Of a DNA stretch of 64,000 nucleotides, positions 54,352-63,941 are shown in pieces. The first letter of the stretch is position 1. Each line of letters begins with the position of its first letter. A model generated the notes under the pieces. The model was given only the letters and a program-made list of their open reading frames with translations, was not told where the DNA came from and did not search any database. Source of the stretch: Leptospirillum ferrooxidans C2-3. Lineage in GTDB: Bacteria; Nitrospirota; Leptospirillia; Leptospirillales; Leptospirillaceae. Made by a program: the position numbers and the translations under genes. The stretch spans positions 2,077,486-2,141,485 of the forward strand of contig NC_017094.1 in assembly GCF_000284315.1 (NCBI RefSeq), written 5' to 3'.

Positions 54352-54399
54352 GTCTTTCTCCTTTTGATTTGACCCTGTCTTGTGAATGGAGCCATTTGC

Positions 54400-56178
54400 C
54401 TACACCGCTGCCGAATGAAAAAAACGCTCTCCTTGACGCAGTTCGGCCTCTCCCCCCGAAGAGGAAATGGAAGGATTGCCTCCGACCGGACCCTGGCAGT
54501 CCAGAAGCCAGGAAACCCGTTCGTTCAGGCGAATGTAGGTCTTCCGGGTTTCTTCCACCAGAAGTTTCCAAAGAAACGGATCCCTGATCCCGATCGATTC
54601 CTTTTCCAGAAAAAACATCGTGGTCAGTGGACCAACCGGAGGAAACGCCTCTCCCGTTTCCCGTATATTCCTGTCAACGGACTCAATCCTCATCGCCCAT
54701 TCTTCCCCCGACAGACCAGCGTCGCCGCCTGTCAGGAAAACACCTTCGGAAGAGCAATCCGCAAGCCTTTCCAGAGCTTTCCGCATCTCCCTGGCTTGCT
54801 CCGAAAGGGGAAAAGGCCAGTGGATCGGAACAGGATCACCCGCCTTTTCCCCTGAAAGGACCCGGTGCCACAACACCCTGTAGACAGGCCTCAAAACCGC
54901 GCCGACGTCGACTGGAAAATCTCCGGACGCCACAAAATGAATCTCTCCGAGCTCATCCCTCCTCGCAAGACTCACAAGAGAACGACCGGCGGTGGAAAGG
55001 GCCCCAAGATCTTGATGGAGTGACTCCCAGTCCTCCCTGTCCGGGCGGCGCATATGGCCGAGACGGGTCACGATCACAGACGAGACCAGTTCAGCCTCAA
55101 GATCCTCCCTGCAGACCGGGTTATTGCAAAGTGCCGATGGAGAGCATGGCGCGCAGGCCCTGTTTGAGGAAACGACCACGTTGCCCTCCAGGGCCGGGGC
55201 CGTTTCCGGGTGAAAAAGCTGGGAAAAGGACAAACATACCGACGGTGTGCCGAACAGGGCGGCGACATGCATCGTTCCCGTATCGTTCGAAAGCAGGATC
55301 TCCACTCTTGAAAGAAGCGCTGAAAGGGTCATGACAGAAGTCGCATCGGTCAAGTCCAGGATTCTTCCCCCCAAGCGGCCACCCGCACTTTTCAGGATGT
55401 GCTGATTCCTGGCGGCGTCCTCCGACCCTGAGCCCAAAAGAACGATCCGGTGGGTCGGCAAGAGCTCAAGAAGCCTTTGACAGACCCGGGAGAAAGACTC
55501 CACCGGCCAGCGCTTGATTTCGACAGAAGCCCCTGTGGCCATGGCAATGATCGGCGTTCCCGGATCGATTCCCCTGAAGCGGAGCAGATCCTCCACCTCC
55601 TTATGGGAGACTTCCGGGAGATCCCTCAAGGCTTTTTCCTCATCCTTTGACGCGCCGACACCTGCAATCTTTTTAAAGAGATCGACCAGATTCAGATCAT
55701 TGAAGAGACGATTTTTGACAAATGTCGACAGGTAGAGAATCCATGGAGAAAGATGGGTCCGGTACCCATCCCCTGTCATCGAAAGCCCCCTCTTCTCCCG
55801 GGCATTGACAAGATAACCGAGCATCGCTCCGATCCGGTTCGGTGTCAGGTTGATCAGAAGATCTGGAGAGAGTTCGTTGATTGCCCCCACCATCAGGGAA
55901 AAACTTTGATAAAGAGTGACAGGATCCTCTCCCGACAGAACCCGTTTTTTGAGACCGCTTCCATCGATCAGCAATATTCCGTCGATCGCCGAAAACGGCG
56001 CCATGGCTTCGGCAAACTCCTTGTAAATGACAAGAAAGATCCGGGCCGATGGAGATTTTTCCCGAAGAGAGAGGATGGATGGATAAAGCTGGTAGATATC
56101 CCCCATTCGGGAAAGGGCCAGGACAATGATCGTTTCCGGAGATCCGCAATGTCCGGGGGTGTTGTCCGATACAATCAT
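54400..56178 (-). CDS. glycosyltransferase family 9-like protein with C-terminal extension
   Basis: 592 residues. The first 350 residues carry the GT9 (heptosyltransferase) pattern: ALSRMGDIYQLYPSILSL at the start and ILLSNDTGTMHVAALFGTP with the sugar-nucleotide-binding acidic residue, followed by CAPCSPSALCNNPVC, a four-Cys region as in other GT9 members. The last 200 residues are an extension without recognised motifs. GT9 enzymes transfer heptose or related sugars to lipid A core or protein. Its ATG overlaps the upstream gene's TGA as ATGA. Confidence 0.85.
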   Translation of the reverse strand: MIVSDNTPGHCGSPETIIVLALSRMGDIYQLYPSILSLREKSPSARIFLVIYKEFAEAMAPFSAIDGILLIDGSGLKKRVLSGEDPVTLYQSFSLMVGAINELSPDLLINLTPNRIGAMLGYLVNAREKRGLSMTGDGYRTHLSPWILYLSTFVKNRLFNDLNLVDLFKKIAGVGASKDEEKALRDLPEVSHKEVEDLLRFRGIDPGTPIIAMATGASVEIKRWPVESFSRVCQRLLELLPTHRIVLLGSGSEDAARNQHILKSAGGRLGGRILDLTDATSVMTLSALLSRVEILLSNDTGTMHVAALFGTPSVCLSFSQLFHPETAPALEGNVVVSSNRACAPCSPSALCNNPVCREDLEAELVSSVIVTRLGHMRRPDREDWESLHQDLGALSTAGRSLVSLARRDELGEIHFVASGDFPVDVGAVLRPVYRVLWHRVLSGEKAGDPVPIHWPFPLSEQAREMRKALERLADCSSEGVFLTGGDAGLSGEEWAMRIESVDRNIRETGEAFPPVGPLTTMFFLEKESIGIRDPFLWKLLVEETRKTYIRLNERVSWLLDCQGPVGGNPSISSSGGEAELRQGERFFHSAAV

Positions 56179-58019
56179 CCCGGACCTCCCGAAAACTCCT
56201 TCATCAGGAGAAATGTGGCCTCTTCCGGAGTGATCTCGTCTTTTCCCGGAGCAATTTGACCCACAATATCGTCAAGCCCAACAGAACCCATATGCCTGTA
56301 ACGGTTCAGGAAAGAGACAAGTCCGTCATCTCCGGATGCACGGGAAATCAGACGGTCGACAGGCCAGCGACCGGTCATTTCCGGATTGGCAGGTCTCAAC
56401 CCTTCCCCGATCAGGTCTCCGATCCACTGGCTCATACGAACCTCATAGGTGTGGTCTCTCAAAACGCGGCTCATCGCTCTTCGAGAGATCGCCATGCGCT
56501 CTTCGGGATGGTTCAGATAATGGCTCACCCCCGCCCTGCAGGAGCTTTCGTCATCGAAGAGAGCCACCTCAGCCAAAGGACCTTCCATGACGAAAAGCTC
56601 TTCCATCAGGGACCGGCGGTCCACCAGGGAAAAAGCTCCGCAAGCGGCTATCTCGAATGTCCTCGGGTTTACAAAATCCCCATCGGGGTTCACCCCATTG
56701 TGGTAGACGGAAGAATGCAGGTTGATATTCACATCCGTTGCAGAAAAGATCCGGGCACACTCATCTGGCGACATTCTCTTGTTCGGAAGAGGCATATTCC
56801 TGATCAAGAGGTCGGAGGGATTCCACTCGGTCCCGAAGATTTTGAGTCCGAGATCCGCGATTTTTGGAAAAAACTTCTGGCGGTTATGATAACCGGCTCC
56901 CATGAACCCGACAGGAGCACCGTAAAGGGATCGATCTGCCGCAGACAGATCTCTCGGGAAAAAGATGTTTGGATCGGCAGCGGCCGGTAGATATCGGCCA
57001 CGGACCCCAAGATCGGAAAGACGGGAAAGAAAGGGCTCTTTCTGGATCACGGCAAAATCATGGACCAGGGGCGCCACACTCTCCCAGTAAGTCGTCAGAC
57101 GGAAGTCCTCCACAAACCAGTAGGCAACAGGGAATCCCATCTCCCGAAGCCTCTTGAGAAGAGAGAGAGAGAGCGGAGCCTGGGCCAGTGCGACAATCAG
57201 GTCCGGTTTCAGGGAGAGCACCTTGGCCATCACCATCTCGTCCATGAATCCGGAAAAGAGTCCATGCAGCTGTCTTTTGTGAAGATCGAGACTGGTCTGT
57301 GCCCCTATGGCCCGAAGAGCTCCCTCAAATGGTGACGCATCGAAGAAGGAAACCCGGTGTCCGGCCGACTTCAATCCATTGGCCACTCCTTGCGCTACAG
57401 GATAGGAGCCCCCGTAGACCGGAGGAATCACAAGGATCCTTAGGGAGGCAATGGTCTCTTCATGAATCGAACCCGCCATTTTCCGAGCCGCCACATATCC
57501 GTTCGGATGGGTCCGCTCTGATGGCGAATGGACCAGAAGACGAACTCCCGGAGAGATGGATGGTAGCTCCGAAAGTTCCGTCAGAAAGCGGATTCTCCCC
57601 CGGAAGCGGAACCAATCCATATAAGACAGGGAGATCCGCAACCGCCGGAGATCCGGCTCAAAGACCCAGACAGGACAGGTCGTCCGGTTCAGGAAGGAGA
57701 TGACATGATGCCCCATTCCCAGCCCCAGGATGAGAACACCCTCCTCTGGGCAAACACCATCAGACAGGGCCTCTCTCGCCCAGAGATCCCCTTCCTTCTG
57801 CGGATCATAGACACTGTGGAGAGAGATCCCCCCAGCGGTCATCACGGGCTGTCCGTTCTTTGCCCGGACCAGAACGGGGGGGAAGGGGTCCGGAGTGGCC
57901 CTGGCAGACTCCCGGGACAAGATCCGGTTTGTAAGCGCTCCCGGACCAATCATCCTGAGGTTCTCGGCAAAAACTTCCGGATGTTGGGACTGGACAGTCT
58001 CAGACTCTTTATCCGACAT
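56175..58019 (-). CDS. CgeB-like glycosyltransferase with N-terminal extra domain
   Basis: 614 residues. The N-terminal 200 residues have GVLILGLGMGHHVISFL, a nucleotide-binding-like glycine loop resembling the motility-accessory-factor (DUF115) region. The centre and C-terminus (about 195-560) match the CgeB/DUF3880 glycosyltransferase: VIPPVYGGSYPVAQG, a GYHNRQKFF stretch, ATDVNINLHSSV and NPRTFEIAACGAF. Activity is likely sugar transfer to protein or a glycan. It overlaps its neighbours by 11 and 4 bases. Confidence 0.8.
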   Translation of the reverse strand: MSDKESETVQSQHPEVFAENLRMIGPGALTNRILSRESARATPDPFPPVLVRAKNGQPVMTAGGISLHSVYDPQKEGDLWAREALSDGVCPEEGVLILGLGMGHHVISFLNRTTCPVWVFEPDLRRLRISLSYMDWFRFRGRIRFLTELSELPSISPGVRLLVHSPSERTHPNGYVAARKMAGSIHEETIASLRILVIPPVYGGSYPVAQGVANGLKSAGHRVSFFDASPFEGALRAIGAQTSLDLHKRQLHGLFSGFMDEMVMAKVLSLKPDLIVALAQAPLSLSLLKRLREMGFPVAYWFVEDFRLTTYWESVAPLVHDFAVIQKEPFLSRLSDLGVRGRYLPAAADPNIFFPRDLSAADRSLYGAPVGFMGAGYHNRQKFFPKIADLGLKIFGTEWNPSDLLIRNMPLPNKRMSPDECARIFSATDVNINLHSSVYHNGVNPDGDFVNPRTFEIAACGAFSLVDRRSLMEELFVMEGPLAEVALFDDESSCRAGVSHYLNHPEERMAISRRAMSRVLRDHTYEVRMSQWIGDLIGEGLRPANPEMTGRWPVDRLISRASGDDGLVSFLNRYRHMGSVGLDDIVGQIAPGKDEITPEEATFLLMKEFSGGPG

Positions 58020-59598
58020 GGATGGTTTCCGCTCCTTTCAGGGAAAATCCTTGCCCGGAGGCCGGATCCGGCCTGAGCGAATCAAGGATCTCGTCGATCT
58101 CCGATGACAAAAGAGACAGTGCAGCATCACATCGTTCCGAACCGGAGTCTCTCTCCGGGGAAGCGTCCGCTGCTTCACCGGACAGCAGAAGGTGGTGAGC
58201 GACCGGCCAGATGGACGGAAACTCGTTCACAAGGGAGATCTGTCTCTCGACAGACGAATATCTCATGGCCCGGAAGAGGTCGATGGCCCGTCGGATCCTC
58301 GAGAGCATCCCGATGGTTTTTTCATCCCGCCACTCTCCAAGGGAGCCGAAGGATCGGAACAAGGGGTCAAGAGCTCTCTTTCCCGGAAGAAGTCTGAGAA
58401 AAAACCGTCTGAAAAGCACTCCTGTCACAGCGGACTCCCTTTCTCCCGTGCCATCCTTCCAGACAGGCTCTCCCGATATCTCCTGCGTATTGAACGCCCC
58501 GTCCCCTTCTCTCCCCTCAAGGACCCAAAGATCATCAGAGGAGGGCGGCAGGGGCCCCCCCTCAAGGATCGACCGGGCGACGCGACCGATCAGATTCCCG
58601 TCGATCTTTTCCCGGCAGGAAATACTCTGGCAGCCGGATCCTTCCCCCCCGCAAGGGAAGCACTCCATTCTCGAAACAATGGAAATCCTCCGTCCGAAAC
58701 GGGCTCCTGTTTCATGAGGGGAAGCCCCTCCGAAAAAAAGCCCGATCGTCGGGATCCTCCTCCATGAAGCAAGGTGAAGAGTGGCTGTATCCGGGGAGAT
58801 CACCAGAGAGGATTCCCGAATGAGACCATCGAGCTCTCCAATGGAAGTTTTTCCCGCCATATTCCTGACACCCGCCCCGCCGATCCTCCGGATTCTCTCG
58901 CCAATGTCCCATTCATCCGGACGTCCCACAAGGACCATCTGGCGACCTGTCAGACGGATGACAGCATCCAGAACACGGACCACTGTTTCCTCCGTGAGAG
59001 AACGGTAAACCGATCGGCCTGACAGGACCAGAACAACCGGACCCAAAAGAGAGCCCTCTGACAGCGGGAGATCTCCCGGCTCATCTTCTTCCCGGGGTAA
59101 AAACTCCCGCCAGACATCGGACAAGTGAAGACGATTGAGATGACGCAATCCCCTGGCACTTGAGACAAGATAAGCTGGCCAATCCGAAACACTTTCCCCG
59201 GGACCATCCCATCCGACCGCCCTTGTAAAACCGTAACGCTTCCTGACCGCCGCTGCCCTCAGGATGGCAACACCACCCGCATCATTGTTCATGTGGACGG
59301 CTCTCCCCCAATGCCCATCCCGAAGCTTTAAGACCAGAGCCCTCCACTTTGGATAGGCTCCGGAAAATCCTTCTTCAGGATGGACTCCGGGCAGAGTCAT
59401 GATGCTTTGGCAAATCGAAAGTTCCCTCGCCCAGGATGCAATCTGGGGAGAACACAACAGACTGACAGGGGCTTTTTGTCTCATGGCCCTTTCTAGAAGG
59501 GGAAGGCTCTGCAAAAGGTCTCCGGGGCGAGCCCGCTGGATCACAAGCGTTCCCCCATCCTCGATCTCCGGAAAAGGATCCGGATCGAAAGCACCCAT
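58009..59598 (-). CDS. glycosyltransferase family 9-like protein
   Basis: 529 residues. N-terminal half with LVIQRARPGDLLQSLPLLERA (the GT9 start motif) and the central VVLVLSGRSVYRSLTEE; C-terminal half with LVISPDTATLHLASWRRIPTIGLFFGG and a Cys-rich loop (CFPCGGEGSGCQSISC). The last 130 residues are a helical tail. Its ATG overlaps the preceding stop by one base (TAATG). One of two GT9 proteins in this operon; acceptor unknown. Confidence 0.85.
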   Translation of the reverse strand: MGAFDPDPFPEIEDGGTLVIQRARPGDLLQSLPLLERAMRQKAPVSLLCSPQIASWARELSICQSIMTLPGVHPEEGFSGAYPKWRALVLKLRDGHWGRAVHMNNDAGGVAILRAAAVRKRYGFTRAVGWDGPGESVSDWPAYLVSSARGLRHLNRLHLSDVWREFLPREEDEPGDLPLSEGSLLGPVVLVLSGRSVYRSLTEETVVRVLDAVIRLTGRQMVLVGRPDEWDIGERIRRIGGAGVRNMAGKTSIGELDGLIRESSLVISPDTATLHLASWRRIPTIGLFFGGASPHETGARFGRRISIVSRMECFPCGGEGSGCQSISCREKIDGNLIGRVARSILEGGPLPPSSDDLWVLEGREGDGAFNTQEISGEPVWKDGTGERESAVTGVLFRRFFLRLLPGKRALDPLFRSFGSLGEWRDEKTIGMLSRIRRAIDLFRAMRYSSVERQISLVNEFPSIWPVAHHLLLSGEAADASPERDSGSERCDAALSLLSSEIDEILDSLRPDPASGQGFSLKGAETIHVG

Positions 59599-61937
59599 TA
59601 CAGACCCCGAACAACCGCATCCCGTCTCATCGGGATCCGGGACAACATCCGTATTGCTTCCCCGTCCTTTGAATTATCGGCAAGAACAAGTCTGAGATGC
59701 TCGTAAGCCTCATCATCCCGACCATGTTCCAGAAGGAAACGGGCATATTCCCTGCGAAGGAGAGGGGAATGGGGGTAGGACTCCACCAGACCCAGGAGAA
59801 GGCCCGCAGCCTGTTCGGCATCCTCAAGGGACCTTGCGGTCTGGATCATCAGTGCCGGAAGCTCCTCCTGGGAAGGCTCCATGGCCAGGGACTGCCCATA
59901 GTAAAAAAGCGCATCCTCAAGGCGGCCAAGGGACTGGCAACACATACCGAACCCTGTCAGCGCCTGCCAGCATCCCGGATTCAGGTCAAACGCCCTCTTG
60001 AACCAGTGGATGGCCTGGTCGTACCTGCCCGTCAGAAGATAGGAAAGGGCAATGCCTTGCGAGGGGCGCTCATCCCTCTTCGGATCTAGCACCGGAAAGG
60101 ATTGCTCATACGAGGCGATCGCCATTTCAAATCGCCCGGCTCTTGCATGTATTTCTCCTTCCTTGAGATGGATTTCCGCACGATCCGCCTCGCTCAGCCA
60201 GGGGTCTTCCCTTGACTCCGTCAAGATTTCCAGAACCCCAGAGTCGTCATCGGTCGAAAGCATCTCGATCCGGTCGAGAATGGCCCGGACTTTTCTTCGG
60301 CAGACCAGAAGGTATTCCACAGTAAAAAGATCCCTGACCCCCTCCTCATCCTGGCCTTTCACCACCATCGGACCGATATCGACATCCATGAGTTCCCGGG
60401 ATTGGCTTTTTTCATTGAAAACGATCTGCTTGTACCGGCCATCGAGGGCTGGAGAAACAACCTCAACCCAGAGTCCGGTCCGGCTCATGAGGGAAGCGAT
60501 CGCCTTTTTGCTGAAAAATCCCGATTTTCCCGAGATTCCCGGATCTCCAAGATCAAAGTTCCCGGAGAGCATTCCCGATAAAACCTCGTGATAGCGGATG
60601 TTCGGGATAGCAGCAATCACCACCCCCGATTCGGACAGGCAATGCATGTACTCCTTCAAAAACGCGGAAGGGTCCGCAATCCGGGAAAGGATATCCGGCA
60701 ACAACAGAACATCAATGGAATTGGGGGGAATTTCTGCCCCGCAGTCCATCTCGTTTTGACAGAAGATCCGGTCGTAGTGGGGCTTCGCCAGATCACACTG
60801 CTCGGAATTGCTCTCAATGCCCCAGATGGTGATTCCGGAAAATCGCTCCCGAATTCCCCGTCCGATCGAACCTTTCCTGCAGCCAATTTCAAGAATGGTC
60901 CGGGCTCCTCCGGGAATCAGGGCCAAGAGGTCGGAACGCTCTTCCCGATCTTTTTTTCTCTCCTGGCTCCTGGAAAACTTCTCTCCGATCACAGAGGACC
61001 ATTTCCCAATGAATCGATCCAGTGGAAACTGCCGGAGGATATCCTCCCTTGCTTTCTCACCCATTGCCCGGGCCTCCGAAGGATGATCCAGAAACCACGA
61101 AAGCCGCTGATGAAGGCCGTCAAGGGTTTTTTCAAGGAACCCGGAGCGTCCATGGATCACCGGTGATCCCGGATGATCGAGGGCCACAACCGGCAATCCG
61201 GAAGCCATCGCCTCCAGAAGGGAAAGGTTATAGCCGTCTTCCCATGGATGAATCGTCGTGTGGAGATAAACCCTGCTGGAACGGTAGGCGGCGATGAGAT
61301 CCGAAAGGCCGGCAGAGGGCATGGAACCCGTAATGGAAGGATTCAGTCCGACCGTCAGGCTGGGAAAGGATCCTATGGCCTGTTCTCCAACCGAACCTCC
61401 CATCATCAGATCCCGTTCCTTCAAAAAGTTTCCGACCCGAAGGATGACCCGATTGTTCCCCTCGTATGGGCCCCACACATCCGGATCGACCCCCGGTTCG
61501 ATCACCCGGATGCCATCAAGCCCCCAGTCCATCGCTTTGGATTTTGAAATGGCAACGATCTCAAGATCGGGAACCATCCCCGTCAAGCCAGAGAACCATT
61601 CCAGGTATTCCTCCCTCGAAACCTTGTTCCCACCCAGCGCAAGCATTGTCGTGATCCGGTTGTGAAGAACCAGGATCTGCGGAACAGAAGATTCTTTCGT
61701 GAGAAGAAGATCGGTCGGATCATGGGCGATCACCAGATCGAATCCCCCCCTCGCCAGCTCTTCCATTGCCAGCTGCTCACTCACAATTCTTGAACCCCTG
61801 GGGCATGGACGAAACTCTGTCATCCATCGGGAATACCCCCCTTTTTGACGTTCGACGATCGTCAGCCTGATATCCGGAATTTTCCCCAGGAGAGTCAGAT
61901 ACCCTTCATGCCAGTTAAAGGTCAGAATATGAACCAT
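59598..61937 (-). CDS. fused GT4 glycosyltransferase - methyltransferase - TPR protein
   Basis: About 779 residues. Residues 1-330 are a GT4-type glycosyltransferase with EPGVDPDVW, VGNFLKERDLMM and the donor-site HPWEDGYNLSLLEAMASG. Residues about 355-530 are a Class I methyltransferase with TILEIGCRKGSIG (SAM loop) and VLLLPDILSRI. From about 580 on, TPR-like repeats occur (LTGRYDQAIHWFKRAFDLNP, LGRLEDALFYYGQSLAMEP). Such fusions occur in glycan biosynthesis loci. The ATG at 61937 has GAGGG 7 bases upstream; the open frame to 62048 is extra. It overlaps the end of the next gene upstream by 23 bases. Confidence 0.88.
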   Translation of the reverse strand: MVHILTFNWHEGYLTLLGKIPDIRLTIVERQKGGYSRWMTEFRPCPRGSRIVSEQLAMEELARGGFDLVIAHDPTDLLLTKESSVPQILVLHNRITTMLALGGNKVSREEYLEWFSGLTGMVPDLEIVAISKSKAMDWGLDGIRVIEPGVDPDVWGPYEGNNRVILRVGNFLKERDLMMGGSVGEQAIGSFPSLTVGLNPSITGSMPSAGLSDLIAAYRSSRVYLHTTIHPWEDGYNLSLLEAMASGLPVVALDHPGSPVIHGRSGFLEKTLDGLHQRLSWFLDHPSEARAMGEKAREDILRQFPLDRFIGKWSSVIGEKFSRSQERKKDREERSDLLALIPGGARTILEIGCRKGSIGRGIRERFSGITIWGIESNSEQCDLAKPHYDRIFCQNEMDCGAEIPPNSIDVLLLPDILSRIADPSAFLKEYMHCLSESGVVIAAIPNIRYHEVLSGMLSGNFDLGDPGISGKSGFFSKKAIASLMSRTGLWVEVVSPALDGRYKQIVFNEKSQSRELMDVDIGPMVVKGQDEEGVRDLFTVEYLLVCRRKVRAILDRIEMLSTDDDSGVLEILTESREDPWLSEADRAEIHLKEGEIHARAGRFEMAIASYEQSFPVLDPKRDERPSQGIALSYLLTGRYDQAIHWFKRAFDLNPGCWQALTGFGMCCQSLGRLEDALFYYGQSLAMEPSQEELPALMIQTARSLEDAEQAAGLLLGLVESYPHSPLLRREYARFLLEHGRDDEAYEHLRLVLADNSKDGEAIRMLSRIPMRRDAVVRGL

Positions 61938-62907
61938 GTCTTTTCCCTCCGCTAAAGATCCCGGATGACTCACGGGACAGATCTTCCATGACTGACAAAA
62001 TCGTTTTGGCGCGATGATGGTAAGTATGGGCGGTGAGGACCTTTGCACGCCCTCTTGCGGCCATCTTCAATGACTCCTGATATGTCTCAAGCAATAAGCG
62101 TGCCTGATGAACAAGACTCTCATCGGTATAGACACAAACCTCTGCATCTTTTCCTGTGAGGGAAAAAAGATCCGCCAGACCCGGAACCTCCGGCGTCAGG
62201 AGAGGTTTTCCCATTGCAAGGCTTTCAAAAACTCGCATATTCAGATCATCGGCCACCGCATCGTTGAACAAGATCCTGGCCCCACCCAGAAACTGCGACA
62301 TTTCTTCCAGAAAGACCCTTTTGAACCGGACATCGAATCTAAGCGCCAAACGTTTGAGACGTCTGGACCGCATCTGGAGAGGATTGGTAATGCTTCCGCA
62401 AAATCCGATATCGAAGGACTCTTCCGAAAAACATGGTTTATGGATCTCAGGATCGGCCGCAAGAGGAAGCCAGAAGACAGGACGTTCCAGCCTTTGGGAA
62501 AACTCTTCCACATAGGCTTTTTGTGCCAAAAAAATCACATCGAAGCTTCTGGAAAGAGCAAGGTGTGCCTCTTTATGCAGATGGGTGTCAATTAAATAAC
62601 AGGCTTTCGGACAGGAAAAAAGTTCCAGAAAAGCCAGGGGATAATGGATACCCGTTTCGACAAACAGGCAGAAATCCGGACGATAGCCGGAGGGAAGAGC
62701 ACTGACAAGCTCCATGTAAGGGTGGGAAAAAAAGGGAATGTCATGGGGATGGACCTTCGGAAGGAGATCCAAAAGATTCCATCTTGAAAGGCAGAACTCA
62801 TCCGCAGTCGGACCACAGGTCAGAACCTCGCAATGGGCCCGCATGGCTTTTTCGAGATAGATTGCGGTCGTGTGGGGAAGGCTTGTATAGGACATGAGAA
62901 CTTTCAT
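61915..62907 (-). CDS. CgeB-like glycosyltransferase
   Basis: About 330 residues. KVLMSYTSLPHTTAIYLEKAM at the start is the N-terminal Rossmann strand, and GFCGSITNPLQMRSRRL plus RILFNDAVADDLNMRVFESLAMGKPLLT are the CgeB-type donor-binding half. First glycosyltransferase after fliS and a short unknown gene. The ATG at 62907 follows GGAGG by seven bases; the earlier start at 62949 is unlikely. Probable role is flagellin or surface glycosylation. Confidence 0.85.
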   Translation of the reverse strand: MKVLMSYTSLPHTTAIYLEKAMRAHCEVLTCGPTADEFCLSRWNLLDLLPKVHPHDIPFFSHPYMELVSALPSGYRPDFCLFVETGIHYPLAFLELFSCPKACYLIDTHLHKEAHLALSRSFDVIFLAQKAYVEEFSQRLERPVFWLPLAADPEIHKPCFSEESFDIGFCGSITNPLQMRSRRLKRLALRFDVRFKRVFLEEMSQFLGGARILFNDAVADDLNMRVFESLAMGKPLLTPEVPGLADLFSLTGKDAEVCVYTDESLVHQARLLLETYQESLKMAARGRAKVLTAHTYHHRAKTILSVMEDLSRESSGIFSGGKRHGSYSDL

Positions 62908-63127
62908 CTCGATTCCTCCGGGAAGATCCAATGGACCTGAATGCTTCAAACAGGGAAGCAGGCCCTTGTCGGAGGATCAAGCAAGTCCCGTACCACTCGC
63001 CAAACAGCACGGTAGGCGGACAGACTCTCTATCGAAAAAAGAAGAAGCCGGCAAAATTTTCCCGGGTGGGGGCCAATCTCCCGGAAGGCTCAGGAAACAT
63101 CAAAGAAGAAAGAATATGGAATAAGGA

Positions 63128-63481
63128 TCAGATTCTTTTAGAAAATGCGGAAGGTTCGGGAGGCAGGATCTGTGTTTTTTGCGCATAGGGTGCCTTGATC
63201 AGGCGGGAAAGGGCGTTCAGGCGGCCCATAAGCTCGCCCCTGGGTGCAACAAGGCCTTCGACCAGATGGGATGTCCGATCAATAAGGGCCGAAAGAACCA
63301 GAAAATCCTCCAGCCTTGATCCGGAGAAAGACGACCGGGAAAGAGCCCCGGAAAGACGCTCGATCAGAAGATCGAACTCCGGATTCGCCCATGGCTCTCC
63401 GGAAACAGACCCCGTATCCTCCGGATCCAGAAACTGGAGAAGGGCCCACAGGGCGTCCTCCAGCTCGAACGACTCGGCCAC
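63128..63481 (-). CDS. hypothetical flagellar-operon protein, FliT-like in position
   Basis: 117 residues, helical. The pattern (EDALWALLQFL, FDLLIERLSGAL, RLEDFLVLSALIDRT) predicts a helical bundle. It follows fliS by only four bases, the place where fliT or another chaperone often sits, but I cannot show homology. The last 20 residues look disordered. Function is unknown. Confidence 0.65.
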   Translation of the reverse strand: MAESFELEDALWALLQFLDPEDTGSVSGEPWANPEFDLLIERLSGALSRSSFSGSRLEDFLVLSALIDRTSHLVEGLVAPRGELMGRLNALSRLIKAPYAQKTQILPPEPSAFSKRI

Positions 63482-63485
63482 CGAA

Positions 63486-63941
63486 TCAGCCCCTCACCGA
63501 AAGCCGGCCTTCAGGAGCTTTCGAGTGGTTGGCGGGAACAGGCCTGTTCACAGAGTGTCTGGCAGGGTTTTTTGAAACCGCGTCTCTCCAGGCCTCAAGC
63601 AGACCTTCCAGAATCTCCTTGACCGGTTTGAGACGCCGTTCTTCATTTCTGATGTTGGCCACCGAAATCTCCTCCATCAGGAAGAGGTAAAGAGCAATCA
63701 GACGATCTTCCCAGTCTCCCGACTCTCCGGTTTCCGCCTTGTTGGCCTCAAGAGCCATCGCAAGCTCCCCCAAAATGGCGGTCGACCGGTTGGTCGCATC
63801 GATCTTTCCGGGAATATCCCTTCGGACAATGGCTTCCTCAAGCATATCCACGGTTTTGATCAATCCCTGATACAGTTTCAGAAGAATCTCGCTTTTCGTC
63901 ATCGTATTGACACTTGCACTCTGGTATGCCTGGATTGACAT
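63486..63941 (-). CDS. fliS: flagellin export chaperone FliS
   Basis: About 151 residues, a four-helix bundle. The core AYQSASVNTMTKSEILLKLYQG is the FliS signature, and helices up to LMEEISVANIRNEERRLKPVKEIL match the family. The tail of about 25 residues is extra. FliS binds flagellin C-termini in the cytoplasm before export. The ATG at 63941 has GGAGG 10 bases upstream. It heads this minus-strand run, and the window ends just upstream. Confidence 0.93.
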   Translation of the reverse strand: MSIQAYQSASVNTMTKSEILLKLYQGLIKTVDMLEEAIVRRDIPGKIDATNRSTAILGELAMALEANKAETGESGDWEDRLIALYLFLMEEISVANIRNEERRLKPVKEILEGLLEAWRDAVSKNPARHSVNRPVPANHSKAPEGRLSVRG

